DNA from: Pseudomonadota bacterium
GTDB lineage: Bacteria; Pseudomonadota; Alphaproteobacteria; Sphingomonadales; Sphingomonadaceae
Reading direction: 5' to 3'
Assembly (NCBI GenBank): GCA_023458055.1
Contig: JAEXAW010000012.1
Location: 1 to 64,000, forward strand
DNA length: 64,000 nucleotides
Notes under the pieces: generated by a model
What the model was told of the DNA's origin: nothing
Seen by the model: only the letters and a program-made list of their open reading frames with translations
Databases searched by the model: none
In this document: positions 42,554-51,612 of the stretch, piece after piece
How positions within the stretch are numbered: the first letter of the stretch is position 1
Layout of the letters: every line of letters begins with the position of its first letter
Program-made: the position numbers and the translations under genes

Positions 42554-43918
42554 ATGAGCTTTGCCGATCTCGGCCTCTCCGACGAATTGCTGCGTGCCGT
42601 AAATGAATCAGGCTACGATACGCCGACGCCGATCCAGAAGGGCGCAATCCCTTCCGTCCTCATGATGCGTGACATTATCGGTATTGCGCAGACTGGTACC
42701 GGCAAGACCGCATCCTTCGTACTGCCGATGATCGACATTCTCGCGCATGGGCGCAGCCGCGCGCGCATGCCGCGTAGCCTCATCCTTGAACCGACCCGCG
42801 AACTCGCCGCTCAGGTTGCGGAAAATTTCGAAAAATACGGAAAATATCACAAGCTTTCGATGGCGCTGCTGATTGGTGGCGTGTCGATGGGGGATCAGGT
42901 CAAGGCGCTTGAAAAGGGCGTCGATGTGCTGATTGCAACGCCAGGCCGGTTGATGGACCTGTTCGGTCGCGGCAATATCCTCCTCACCGGCTGTAACCTC
43001 CTCGTTATTGACGAAGCGGACCGTATGCTCGACATGGGTTTCATCCCCGACATTGAGGAAATCTGCACCAAGCTTCCGGCGAACCGCCAGACCTTGCTAT
43101 TTTCGGCGACCATGCCGCCGCCGATCAAGAAGCTCGCGGACAAGTTTCTTTCCAACCCCAAGACGATTGAAGTCGCGCGGCCCGCTACGGCCAATACCAA
43201 CATCGCGCAGCATCTCGTCAAAGTTGACACCCGCAAAAAGCGTGAGGTTCTCCGCTCGTTGCTGCGCTCCGAGGATGTCCACACCGCGATCATCTTCTGC
43301 AACCGCAAGACGACGGTGCGCGAACTCAACAAGAGCTTGCAACGGCACGGCTTTGCTAGCGGCGAAATTCACGGCGACATTGACCAGTCGGCACGTTTGA
43401 AAGAACTGGCGCGGTTTAAGGATGGCTCCGTCAATATCCTCGTCGCCTCTGACGTTGCGGCGCGCGGTCTTGATATCAAGGGCGTCAGTCACGTGTTCAA
43501 TTTCGACGCGCCGTGGCATCCCGACGATTATGTCCATCGTATCGGGCGGACCGGACGTGCCGGAGCAAAGGGCCGCGCGTTCACTTTCGTGACCGGTGCC
43601 GACGCCGAGGCGCTTGATAATATCCAGAAACTGATCGGCAGCGAAATCCCGCTCATCCCGACGCCGGGCGGCGAGGGCAAAGAAATCCGCGAGGAGAAGC
43701 CAGCGTCAAAGCCCAAAGCCGCGAAAGAGACGGGCAAGGAACGCGCGCGGCAGGACAAGGCTCCCCGCTCCGAACGGCAGGCACAGGCACCAAAATCGCC
43801 CAAACCGGAAAACCGCAGCAGCGAGGCCAAAAAGCCCCGCTACCAGCAGGTCGATGCGGAAGAGGATGGGGCTTGGAATGGCCCCATGCCGGAATTTTTG
43901 AGCGTCGGGATTAGCTGA
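42554..43918 (+). CDS. DEAD-box RNA helicase (RhlE-like)
   Basis: 454 residues. The Q motif (FADLGLSDELLRAV; TPTPIQ), motif I AQTGTGKT, motif II DEAD, motif III SAT and motif VI HRIGRTGRAG are complete. A Lys/Pro-rich tail (about 380-440) follows, as in RhlE proteins that act on ribosomes and mRNA decay. It is a paralogue of the gene at 50056-51603. The start ATG 42554 is at the Q motif. Confidence 0.92.
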   Translation: MSFADLGLSDELLRAVNESGYDTPTPIQKGAIPSVLMMRDIIGIAQTGTGKTASFVLPMIDILAHGRSRARMPRSLILEPTRELAAQVAENFEKYGKYHKLSMALLIGGVSMGDQVKALEKGVDVLIATPGRLMDLFGRGNILLTGCNLLVIDEADRMLDMGFIPDIEEICTKLPANRQTLLFSATMPPPIKKLADKFLSNPKTIEVARPATANTNIAQHLVKVDTRKKREVLRSLLRSEDVHTAIIFCNRKTTVRELNKSLQRHGFASGEIHGDIDQSARLKELARFKDGSVNILVASDVAARGLDIKGVSHVFNFDAPWHPDDYVHRIGRTGRAGAKGRAFTFVTGADAEALDNIQKLIGSEIPLIPTPGGEGKEIREEKPASKPKAAKETGKERARQDKAPRSERQAQAPKSPKPENRSSEAKKPRYQQVDAEEDGAWNGPMPEFLSVGIS

Positions 43919-43937
43919 CCGGCGTCACCGCCTCGCT

Positions 43938-44939
43938 TCACAGCTTAACCAGCATCTTGCCGGTATTCTCGCCCGAGAAAAGGCCAAGGAACGCATCGAG
44001 CGTGGATTCCAGCCCCTCCTTAACCGTTTCGCGCGCCTTGACCTGGCCACCCGCAATCATGCCGCCCATGTCGGCGTAAAATTCGGGGAAATCCTTGATA
44101 AAGTCGGTATAGATGAAACCCTGCATACGGACGCGCGCCGGGATGGTGCGGATGAGATATTTCATTTCTTGCGGCTTACCGTCATTATAGACGTCGATCA
44201 TGCCGCAAATCGCAAAGCGCGCCCAGTCGTTGGCCGTCGCGAACGCGGCGTCGAGATGTTCGCCACCGACATTGTCGAAATACACATCAATGCCGCTTTT
44301 GCCGATTGCCTTAAGCGCTTCAATGAGTTGCGGTAGAACCGGGCCAGCCTTGTAATCGATACAAGCATCCGCGCCTAATTCCTTGACCCACTGACATTTT
44401 TCAGCGCCGCCCGCCGAGCCGATAACGCTCATGCCTTTTGCCTTGGCGATCTGGACGACCGCGGAACCCACCGCACCTGCCGCAGCCGAGACGAACACGA
44501 CATCGCCCGCCTTACCTTCGGCAACCTTCATGAGGCCGCACCAGGCCGTACCGCCGGTAAGGCCCATATTGTGAAGATAGGTTTGTGGCGGGAGCGCGCT
44601 TACGTCGATCTTGTTCGGCATTGATTCAAAGCCGATCACCCCGCCATCGCGCCAGCCGCCCATGTGGAAGACAGTGTCGCCAACCGCAAAAGCCGGGTTG
44701 TTGCTTTCGATCACTTCGCCGATTGCGCCGCCTTGAAGGGGTTCGCCGATCTGGAAGCCTGGAACATAGCTTTTGGTGTCGGTCATCCGACCACGCATAT
44801 AGGGGTCAACCGAAAGCCAGCTATTCTTGACCCGGATCTGTCCCTCGCCAAGCGGCGTGTCGGGGAGTTCCTTAAGCTCGAAATTGTCGGGCGTGGGCAG
44901 GCCTTGAGGGCGGGATTTAAAATACCATGCGCGGGCCAT
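43938..44939 (-). CDS. Medium-chain NADP-dependent oxidoreductase, paralogue of 33217-34221
   Basis: 333 residues, nearly collinear with the cluster copy: NSWLSVDPYMRGRM, SAAAGAVGSAVVQIAKAKG, DVYFDNVGGEHLDAAF, and the same C-terminus ENTGKMLVKL. ATG 44939 has AGGAGAG upstream. It stands alone, so it is probably the housekeeping copy of the enone reductase, whereas the other is tied to the catabolic operon. Confidence 0.9.
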   Translation of the reverse strand: MARAWYFKSRPQGLPTPDNFELKELPDTPLGEGQIRVKNSWLSVDPYMRGRMTDTKSYVPGFQIGEPLQGGAIGEVIESNNPAFAVGDTVFHMGGWRDGGVIGFESMPNKIDVSALPPQTYLHNMGLTGGTAWCGLMKVAEGKAGDVVFVSAAAGAVGSAVVQIAKAKGMSVIGSAGGAEKCQWVKELGADACIDYKAGPVLPQLIEALKAIGKSGIDVYFDNVGGEHLDAAFATANDWARFAICGMIDVYNDGKPQEMKYLIRTIPARVRMQGFIYTDFIKDFPEFYADMGGMIAGGQVKARETVKEGLESTLDAFLGLFSGENTGKMLVKL

Positions 44940-45004
44940 AGGGCTCTCCTTTGGTGTGAGTTTTGATTTGCAACCGATCATAATCATCCCACTGCGTTTG
45001 ACCA

Positions 45005-45613
45005 GTGGCAAGAATGATTTTTCCATTGCGAGCCTCGCACCGTCTGATTAAACCGACAAGCGAAGCCTATGTCCTCGGTATACTGCTTGACCGTAGTGCA
45101 AAGGATGCGGATGTGATCGAGGAACGATTCGTATTCCGCCCCGGCATATTGCGGGCATTCGGGTGGCGCGTGGTCGATGTTCCGGTGTCCAGTTGGCTGC
45201 GTGCCCGCGCCTCTGTGATCGAACGGATAGAAAGGGAGCTACAATATTCAAGTTGGGAACTCGCGGATTCCGATCCTATGGCCGGGACCAGTCTGCCAAC
45301 GCATCAAGCCCAGCCGATAGCAGGTTCACCTTCCACCAATCCGGCGGAACCCTATGTCCCACTACAAGACGAGGCTATCGAAGAAGAGCAGGCATCAACC
45401 GACGGTATGACGGAATATCGGCTGGTTGCGGGCGCATCGAATAAATTCTGGCGGGTCGGTGTAATCGGAACAGACCTTGTCGTCGAGTTTGGTCGAGTAG
45501 GAACCAAAGGGCAGCGCGTGGTAAAAAGCTTCGACGATGAAGATCGTGCCAGACGCGAGGCGAACAAGCTGACGCTCGAAAAGACACGCAAGGGTTATGA
45601 AGAGGCAGGTTGA
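45005..45613 (+). CDS. WGR-domain protein with truncated nuclease-like N-terminus
   Basis: 202 residues. The C-terminal 70 (about 133-200) form a WGR domain: EYRLVAGASNKFWRVGVIGT, then EFGRVGTKGQ and TLEKTRKGYEE. The N-terminal 75 (LGILLDRSAKDADVIEERFV, FRPGILRAFGWRVVDVPVSSWL) look like the end of an MTES_1575-type restriction-endonuclease fold, normally the tail of very large DUF4011 helicases; its beginning is missing. A Pro/Thr/Glu linker joins the two. GTG 45005 or ATG 45014 may start it, with a weak ribosome-binding site. It may be a truncated gene. It is convergent with a WGR-protein-like gene. Confidence 0.6.
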   Translation: MARMIFPLRASHRLIKPTSEAYVLGILLDRSAKDADVIEERFVFRPGILRAFGWRVVDVPVSSWLRARASVIERIERELQYSSWELADSDPMAGTSLPTHQAQPIAGSPSTNPAEPYVPLQDEAIEEEQASTDGMTEYRLVAGASNKFWRVGVIGTDLVVEFGRVGTKGQRVVKSFDDEDRARREANKLTLEKTRKGYEEAG

Positions 45614-45648
45614 GAAAGCCGGCTCAAACAGCGGTACCGCTTTCTTAA

Positions 45649-47481
45649 TCATCCTTCGGCGTTGAGATGCTTGAACAGCGGCGCATTTATCGTGCGGTTG
45701 TCGATTGCCTTTGAAAGGCGCAGCACTACCCGGTCAATATCGCTGCCACCCATGGCTATCAGCGTGGCGATCGCAGCATTGGCAATGATTCTCGAGCGCA
45801 TCGCCTCTTCACCCACCCACAAATAGGTCGCAGCAGTCTTGGAAATCTTTTCCAATGCATCAATGGCTCGCCCGCGATCCGGCATCAGCGCCACGAGCCA
45901 CACGGTCCCGCGCATAAATTCTTCGTTTTCAACACTCAATCGCATCCAGGTTGCGAGCGATTCATAGAGCGTCCGTCCGTCCGCCGTTTTGTAATCGGGG
46001 CTCGGCAAGCTAACCAGCCCATCGGTTGCACTGTTGCCCTTATAGTTATTGTCGTCCGCACGGATGAGTTCGGGGCGAAACAGACTGCACAGACCATGTT
46101 TAGGTTCACTGGCTACCACCATGGCCACGGCTCGCCCTAATGCCGGAATTTCATCTGCGTGGCGCACTGGCCAGTCAGCATGAGCCTGTTCAAGCCGTTC
46201 GATAGCGGTAAGGAAACGCTCGCCGTTACGCAGGTCAGTATACACTGTCATATTGAGTGGCGGGGTGTGAAATAGCGAGAGCCATTCGTGCAGCCGCTCT
46301 TCGACCATGCCGACCCCGAGCGGTTGGCACAAGGCGAGTGCCTCCTTTTCCCAACTACGTGTCGCGCGAGTGGCACGGCGTTGGGTGATCAGATGTTCGA
46401 CGAGTGCTGTCCAAGCGGGATTTTCTAGGTCGCCGATGACATCAAGAGCTGGGATTTGATCGCTGTTCCAATTATAGCGCGAATGCAGCTGCGCCAAAGC
46501 GATGGTTTCAGGTAGGCGACGATAACGTTCCGGATCGGCAAACCCCGTTCGTTTCCCATTATGATGCTTGAGTTCGGTGAAAGGCAGGGCGTTTTCTTTC
46601 CATGCGCCGAAGCGTGGGGCAACATCGCCGCAAGTCGGCCAAGAGTTTGAGAAGGCAACAGGGTTGCCCATCCATGCCGGTTTGCTACCCTTAGTGCCGC
46701 ATCGAATTTCTTCTAAGGCCAGTATGATTTCGGCCAGCAGATCGGCCCAAAATTGAGCATTGGGGTGGGTGCTTACTTTGATCGCATTGGGATTTTCCGC
46801 GCCCTCGCACCGTTGCATCAGGAAATCGGTGGCGCTGACCTCTACGCCAGCTAGCTTTTCAAGCCTTTCTGCACGGCTGATGAGCTTTTTCGTATCGGCC
46901 TTACGATAAAGGGATTGTTTCCCGTCCCGCAATTCCGCGGCCATGTTGGCAAGTGCTTCGCAGTCGCTGCTCGATAGATAAGCTCCCTGCTTGATTGCAC
47001 TGCCGATCAATTTGAGTAACTTATCGAAGTTCGAGCTAACATATCCTTTGCGCCGGAAACTTTCGTTACCGAGCAACAATTTAAGCAAGCCACCGAGGTG
47101 CCCGGCGCTTACCTCGCAGTCAGATTGCATACAATTTTCGTACGCGCGGTTGGCAACCGATTCACGGTCAGGGCGACCGTTTCGGTGACCATCGAAAACG
47201 CCAGGCTGATCGGCTAACTCTGCCAGCAACTCGCCGCGCTCTTCGGGCGACCAACGCCCGACGATTTCGCTGACCCTGAAGTGCTGAAAGTTGACCGTTT
47301 CGCCTGGCCTTTTTTCTTCGTTCCATTGATCAAAGAGGACATCGAACCTCGATCGGATATGCAAGGTTGCGCGTTTGCCAAACAATGGTCGCTCCGGTCG
47401 CGAGGGGGGCTCACCCACACCCTTGCGCCCGACCCCTTGCGGCTGGCCCAGCCCTTTACGGCCAAAACCGAAAAATTTCAC
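45649..47481 (-). CDS. Large helical-repeat protein, possibly truncated WGR/DUF4132-type
   Basis: 610 residues, mostly helical, with HEAT-like pattern near the C-terminus (GRAIDALEKISKTAATYLWV; ANAAIATLIAMGGSDIDRVV LRLSKAI). It has no signal peptide or membrane segment. Proteins with such repeats followed by DUF4132 and linked to WGR domains are usually about 1000 or more residues; here the chain ends at HLNAEG. The adjacent convergent gene carries a WGR domain on the other strand. GTG 47481 lies behind GAGGGAGGTAGG. Family call tentative; it may be intact and unrelated. Confidence 0.5.
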   Translation of the reverse strand: MKFFGFGRKGLGQPQGVGRKGVGEPPSRPERPLFGKRATLHIRSRFDVLFDQWNEEKRPGETVNFQHFRVSEIVGRWSPEERGELLAELADQPGVFDGHRNGRPDRESVANRAYENCMQSDCEVSAGHLGGLLKLLLGNESFRRKGYVSSNFDKLLKLIGSAIKQGAYLSSSDCEALANMAAELRDGKQSLYRKADTKKLISRAERLEKLAGVEVSATDFLMQRCEGAENPNAIKVSTHPNAQFWADLLAEIILALEEIRCGTKGSKPAWMGNPVAFSNSWPTCGDVAPRFGAWKENALPFTELKHHNGKRTGFADPERYRRLPETIALAQLHSRYNWNSDQIPALDVIGDLENPAWTALVEHLITQRRATRATRSWEKEALALCQPLGVGMVEERLHEWLSLFHTPPLNMTVYTDLRNGERFLTAIERLEQAHADWPVRHADEIPALGRAVAMVVASEPKHGLCSLFRPELIRADDNNYKGNSATDGLVSLPSPDYKTADGRTLYESLATWMRLSVENEEFMRGTVWLVALMPDRGRAIDALEKISKTAATYLWVGEEAMRSRIIANAAIATLIAMGGSDIDRVVLRLSKAIDNRTINAPLFKHLNAEG

Positions 47482-47590
47482 CCCCTACCTCCCTCGCTCG
47501 CTGGCAATCATCCGGATCATAGAGAGAAGCGGTTTATAAGATATAAATTACGCATGTGGGCTGCGTAAGCATCAAATTACCCTTTAACGT

Positions 47591-48205
47591 TTACGCATCC
47601 GGATAAGGGTGAGGCGGTCGCTTATTTGGCCCGAATAGTCGCTTGAGCAAGCGTTGGAGAATATAAAGCACAATAACCACCCCGATCAGCATGACTACGA
47701 AAATTATTACTGCTGCCACAGGGTTAGCAAGGGCAAGGTAGAGTAGGCCGGTCGTCGCTATATCCTCGCCGGTTGACACCGCGATGTTTGAAAAGGGCTC
47801 CGGACTGGCGTTGACCACGGCCCGCGTGCCGGCTTTCGCGCCATGACTAAGCAGTGCGGCACCTCCGCCGAGCAAGAACATTATGACCTGCCAAGCGGGG
47901 TCTTGTTCGCTAACCACCGAAAGAGCGAGCAGCGCGCCGCCGAGCGGGCGAATGACGGTATGAACCGTCTCCCATGCGCTGTCGAGCCAAGCGACCTTAT
48001 CGGCGAAAAATTCGGCGATTGCACCAATGGCAGCGGCTCCCATCACCCAAGGGTTGGCAAGGACATTCAACATCGCGAGATTATCGGGAAGGTCAATCAA
48101 ACCGGTGTAACGGGCGAGCCCCACCGCAAAGACCGTGAGATAAAGCCTCCAACCCGACAACAAGCTGATACTCCCTGCAAGGCCGAGCATTTCAATTGCA
48201 CTCAC
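47591..48205 (-). CDS. DUF4126 membrane protein
   Basis: 204 residues with about five hydrophobic segments: SGWRLYLTVFAVGLAR near the start, the central LLGGGAALLSHGAKAGTRAV motif characteristic of DUF4126, and a long C-terminal helix (AAVIIFVVMLIGVVIVLYIL). GTG 48205 is preferred because AGAGGGAAG lies just upstream; the in-frame region before it is not membrane-like. No function is known for the family. Confidence 0.8.
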   Translation of the reverse strand: MSAIEMLGLAGSISLLSGWRLYLTVFAVGLARYTGLIDLPDNLAMLNVLANPWVMGAAAIGAIAEFFADKVAWLDSAWETVHTVIRPLGGALLALSVVSEQDPAWQVIMFLLGGGAALLSHGAKAGTRAVVNASPEPFSNIAVSTGEDIATTGLLYLALANPVAAVIIFVVMLIGVVIVLYILQRLLKRLFGPNKRPPHPYPDA

Positions 48206-48370
48206 GGGCTTCCCTCTCTCGTTACGATACCCCGGATTCGTGATGTTCCGGAGGGCATGTTGCTTGGCAATGTCATGACCAATCCCGACCAATATTGTAT
48301 CTGTCCTTGAACAAATCAACATTAGGTGGAACAAGCATGGGAGCCCCTTGCTACTTTAAGGATAAGAATT

Positions 48371-49144
48371 GTGGAACAGCCGGTACCGAAAGCTATTCCC
48401 GCCGCCACGGTCGTGGTTTTTCGTGACGCACCGCAACGAGGCGACGCGCCGCAACTACTTATGGTCCGCCGCGCCGATACCATGGTTTTTGCGGCCGGTG
48501 CAGTCGTGTTTCCGGGGGGGCGGGTTGATGCGGATGATCACTATCTCGCCAAGATTTTTGCGCCCACTCTAGAAGAGGACGAGGGTGCCGCGCGTATTGC
48601 TGCTATTCGCGAGACGCTGGAAGAAACCGGGCTCGCGGTTGGCATAGACCATCCTGAAGATGGTGATGCTCTTGCAGATGCGCGTAAAAAGATACTCGAA
48701 GGCACCGATTTTTCCGAGGTTGTGCGAGAGCTAGGGTGGACGTTGCAGCCGCATATATTGACGCCGTTTGCACGTTGGCGACCCGCGCACCGACATGATC
48801 GTATTTTTGATACGCGCTTCTATCTGGCGCATGATATTGCCGCGTCGGCCCAAGTGAGCGCCCAGGAAGCCGAAAATAGCCATGCGTTTTGGGTTAGCGC
48901 GCGGGAAATGCTTGACCTTGCCGACCGCAATGAAAGCCATATCATATTTCCAACGCGCAGAAATTTGGAGCGCCTCGCTTTATTCGGATCATTTGCCGAG
49001 GCTGTGGAACATTCCCGCCGTCACGAGGTTCGCGCGATAGTGCCATTTTTTGATAACAGGAATGGCGAGAGTCACCTCTGTATCGATTCGGATTTGGGCT
49101 ACCCCGTGACGAGCGAAGCGGTCAAAGATTTGCAGCGAGGCTGA
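48371..49144 (+). CDS. Nudix hydrolase (NUDT7/NUDT19-like)
   Basis: About 257 residues. The Nudix box is extended: FPGGRVDADD is separated from the catalytic helix AIRETLEETGLAV by a roughly 20-residue insertion, as in the CoA- and acyl-CoA-hydrolysing NUDT7/19 branch. GTG 48371 with AAGGAT upstream is likelier than an earlier start at 48326. Substrate inferred only from branch. Confidence 0.85.
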   Translation: MEQPVPKAIPAATVVVFRDAPQRGDAPQLLMVRRADTMVFAAGAVVFPGGRVDADDHYLAKIFAPTLEEDEGAARIAAIRETLEETGLAVGIDHPEDGDALADARKKILEGTDFSEVVRELGWTLQPHILTPFARWRPAHRHDRIFDTRFYLAHDIAASAQVSAQEAENSHAFWVSAREMLDLADRNESHIIFPTRRNLERLALFGSFAEAVEHSRRHEVRAIVPFFDNRNGESHLCIDSDLGYPVTSEAVKDLQRG

Positions 49145-49498
49145 ATTCATCGTGCGTGTGCCCCGACAGGGTTGTAAAACAATGTATCTTTAATGTCACA
49201 GTCGGTTGTTGACGAAGAAGATGGTTCCTTTACGGAAAGCCGACGCTTTTTTAGGTTTTACGGCGTTGTCTGAACTTAAGCCGATGGCATTTTTTCAAAA
49301 ATGCGAATATTTTTTCGCTGCATCGCACAAATCTATGGAACAATTCTTGTTGCTTAATCGTAGGGGAGCGGCTAGCTGAGACATCGACGTCGCGGCAAAC
49401 AGCGCGTGCATCTTTGCGAGCAATCGTTTTGTGCACTATGATTTGTTGTGTTTTTGTTTCGATGTTTTTATAACGTCCAGTGGATGGAGATTAGAAAA
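49145..49498. other. Gene-free stretch before small exported protein
   Basis: No credible coding frame. The region is AT-rich near 49240-49330. A possible promoter for the next gene lies at about 49446-49474: TTGTGT, a 17-base spacer and TATAAC. Nothing else was recognised. Confidence 0.5.
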
Positions 49499-49723
49499 AT
49501 GAACATTGTCAAGAAGGCATCTGTAGCGCTCGCTGTCGCTTCGATGACCGTGGCTCCCGTTGCCGCTTCGGCTGCTCCGGTTGCTCGCGCTGAAGCCGAC
49601 ATGAACGAGCAGAGCCAAGCTCGTGGTGGCTCGATCATCCTCGCTTTGCTTGCTGCAGCTGCAATCATTGCTGGCATCATCATTGCCGCTGACGGCACCG
49701 ATGATTCGCCGACCAGCCCGTAA
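49499..49723 (+). CDS. Small exported, single-span membrane peptide
   Basis: 74 residues. It has a signal peptide (KKASVALAVASMTVAPVAAS), a polar linker and a second hydrophobic segment (GSIILALLAAAAIIAGIIIA) ending in DGTDDSPTSP. The ribosome-binding site is GGAG. A strong terminator follows, so it is a monocistronic unit. Sphingomonads encode several peptides with the -S-P-T/V-S-P ending; their role is unknown to me. Confidence 0.75.
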   Translation: MNIVKKASVALAVASMTVAPVAASAAPVARAEADMNEQSQARGGSIILALLAAAAIIAGIIIAADGTDDSPTSP

Positions 49724-49751
49724 TTTTTACGGCTGATTAGCAAAAATACGG

Positions 49752-49782
49752 AGACCCCTCGCTTCGGCGGGGGGTTTCTTGT
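49752..49782 (+). terminator. Rho-independent terminator of the small exported peptide gene
   Basis: AGACCCCTCGC and GCGGGGGGTTT form a GC-rich stem around a TTCG tetraloop, followed by a T-rich TTTCTTGTTTT. It is 28 bases after the stop codon. The remaining bases to 50055 (about 270) hold the leader of the DEAD-box gene and no gene. Confidence 0.85.
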
Positions 49783-50055
49783 TTTGTCGCGCGCATTTGC
49801 AGCCGGAGGCTGGAGATGGCGCGAGCCGGACTGGGGCCGGTACGAATACGGATCAGCCGCGAGTTTTTCGCATTCGTTGATCCCAAGGTGGCGTGAAAGC
49901 CCGTGAGCGAAGATGTCGCAACGGTCTTGCCCATTTTTCTAAGAGGCTTCCCTTTTCACGCGGGGTGTTTCGTAACCCTTTGGGGCTGCGTTTTCCCGCT
50001 GTGCGCATCGCGCATCACTGGCGCTCGTGAGCTCCCGTAATGATTTGGAAGTTTT

Positions 50056-51603
50056 ATGTCTTATTTTACTGACCTCGGCCTCGCCGAACCTATTTTGCGT
50101 GCGTTGGACGCGTCCGGCTATGATACGCCGACGCCGATCCAGACTCAGGCCATTCCCGCATTGCTCGAAGGCCGCGATTTGTGCGGTATCGCGCAAACCG
50201 GCACCGGCAAGACCGCCGCGTTCGCGCTGCCCTCGCTCGATTATCTTGCGCGCAATCCCAAACCGCGTCCTATGGGTAGCTGTCGCATGCTGATCCTGAC
50301 GCCGACGCGCGAACTCGCCGCGCAGATTGCGGAAAACTTCCGCAAATACGGCCGCTTTCTCAAATTGTCGGTTGAAACTGTTTTCGGCGGCGTGCCCATC
50401 GGCGGGCAAATCCGCAAGCTGCAAGGCGGTGTGGACGTGCTCGTCGCAACCCCGGGACGGTTGCTTGATCTCATCGACCAACGCGCGCTCAATCTCAAAG
50501 CTGTTGAAATCTTCGTGCTCGATGAAGCTGATCAGATGATGGACATGGGCTTCATCCAGCCGCTGCGCCGCGTCGTCCGCTTGTTGCCGCAAAAGCGCCA
50601 GAGCCTGTTCTTTTCGGCAACCATGCCGTCGGACATTGCCAATCTCGCGGGCCAGTTTCTGACCGATCCGGTTCAAGTGGCGGTGACGCCGCAAGCAACG
50701 ACCGCCGAGCGCGTGCAACAATATGTGACCTTCATCAATCAGACGGAAAAGCAGGCGCTGCTGACGATGTTGTTACGCTCGAGTGAAATCGAACGCGCGC
50801 TGGTCTTTACCCGCACCAAGCATGGTGCAGACCGGGTTGTCCGCTTCCTGGAAGGCGCGGGAATCGCGTGTGCGGCGATCCATGGTAACAAAAGCCAGTC
50901 TCAGCGCACGACCGCCCTGCAAGGCTTTCGCGATGGCCGCATCAATATATTGGTGGCGACCGACATTGCCGCGCGCGGCATCGATATTTCTGGCCTCAGC
51001 CATGTGTTCAATTTCGAGCTCCCTAATGTGCCCGAGCAATATGTGCACCGCATTGGCCGGACCGGACGTGCGGGGCGCGAAGGCATTGCGATGAGTTTCT
51101 GTGCGCCTGACGAAAAGGCTTATCTCAAAGCCATTGAGCGCATGACCCGGGTCAAGCTTGAACCTGTCCCGCTTCCGGCCAATTTCGCCGAAGCGGCGGC
51201 GAAGCTTCCCAAGCCTGCGCCGCTCCGCAAGGGACCCGATCCGCGTCGCGGCGGTAGTGGCCGCTCAGGGCGTCCGGAACGCGGTGAACGGCGCGATGCC
51301 CCGCAACGCGTAGCACATGACGGGCCGGTGCCGCGGCGTATGCGTGACGATGCCGGGCAGGGCGAACAGCGCCCGCAACGGGACTATGCCAACCGCAAAG
51401 AACAGGTGCGCAATCGCGATAACCAGCGTGGTCGTCCACAGGGCAGGCCTGGCGGCTTTGATCCGCTTGCGCAAAGCGGGCGCGACGAAGGTGCGGGTGA
51501 ACGTGGCGCATCGTTCCGACCCAAGAAGAACTTCTCGAACCGCGTAAAGCCCTATGCGGGCGGCGCGGGTCGCCGACAATCCGCCAACAAGCGTCCGGCT
51601 TAA
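50056..51603 (+). CDS. DEAD-box RNA helicase (RhlE-like), long basic tail
   Basis: 515 residues. Motifs are complete: Q motif (FTDLGLAEPILRAL; TPTPIQTQAIP), AQTGTGKT, DEAD, SAT, and HRIGRTGRAG. The C-terminal about 130 residues are Arg/Gly/Gln-rich (RRGGSGRSGRPERGERRD and similar), an RNA-binding tail. It is a paralogue of 42554-43918. A 270-base 5' region without a gene could be a long leader, as in cold-induced helicases. Confidence 0.92.
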   Translation: MSYFTDLGLAEPILRALDASGYDTPTPIQTQAIPALLEGRDLCGIAQTGTGKTAAFALPSLDYLARNPKPRPMGSCRMLILTPTRELAAQIAENFRKYGRFLKLSVETVFGGVPIGGQIRKLQGGVDVLVATPGRLLDLIDQRALNLKAVEIFVLDEADQMMDMGFIQPLRRVVRLLPQKRQSLFFSATMPSDIANLAGQFLTDPVQVAVTPQATTAERVQQYVTFINQTEKQALLTMLLRSSEIERALVFTRTKHGADRVVRFLEGAGIACAAIHGNKSQSQRTTALQGFRDGRINILVATDIAARGIDISGLSHVFNFELPNVPEQYVHRIGRTGRAGREGIAMSFCAPDEKAYLKAIERMTRVKLEPVPLPANFAEAAAKLPKPAPLRKGPDPRRGGSGRSGRPERGERRDAPQRVAHDGPVPRRMRDDAGQGEQRPQRDYANRKEQVRNRDNQRGRPQGRPGGFDPLAQSGRDEGAGERGASFRPKKNFSNRVKPYAGGAGRRQSANKRPA

Positions 51604-51612
51604 GCAGGGGCG

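Noticed and set aside
49251..49436. 61-codon minus-strand frame upstream of the small exported peptide
   Set aside because: Random-looking composition, no start signal, lies in the promoter region of the opposite gene.
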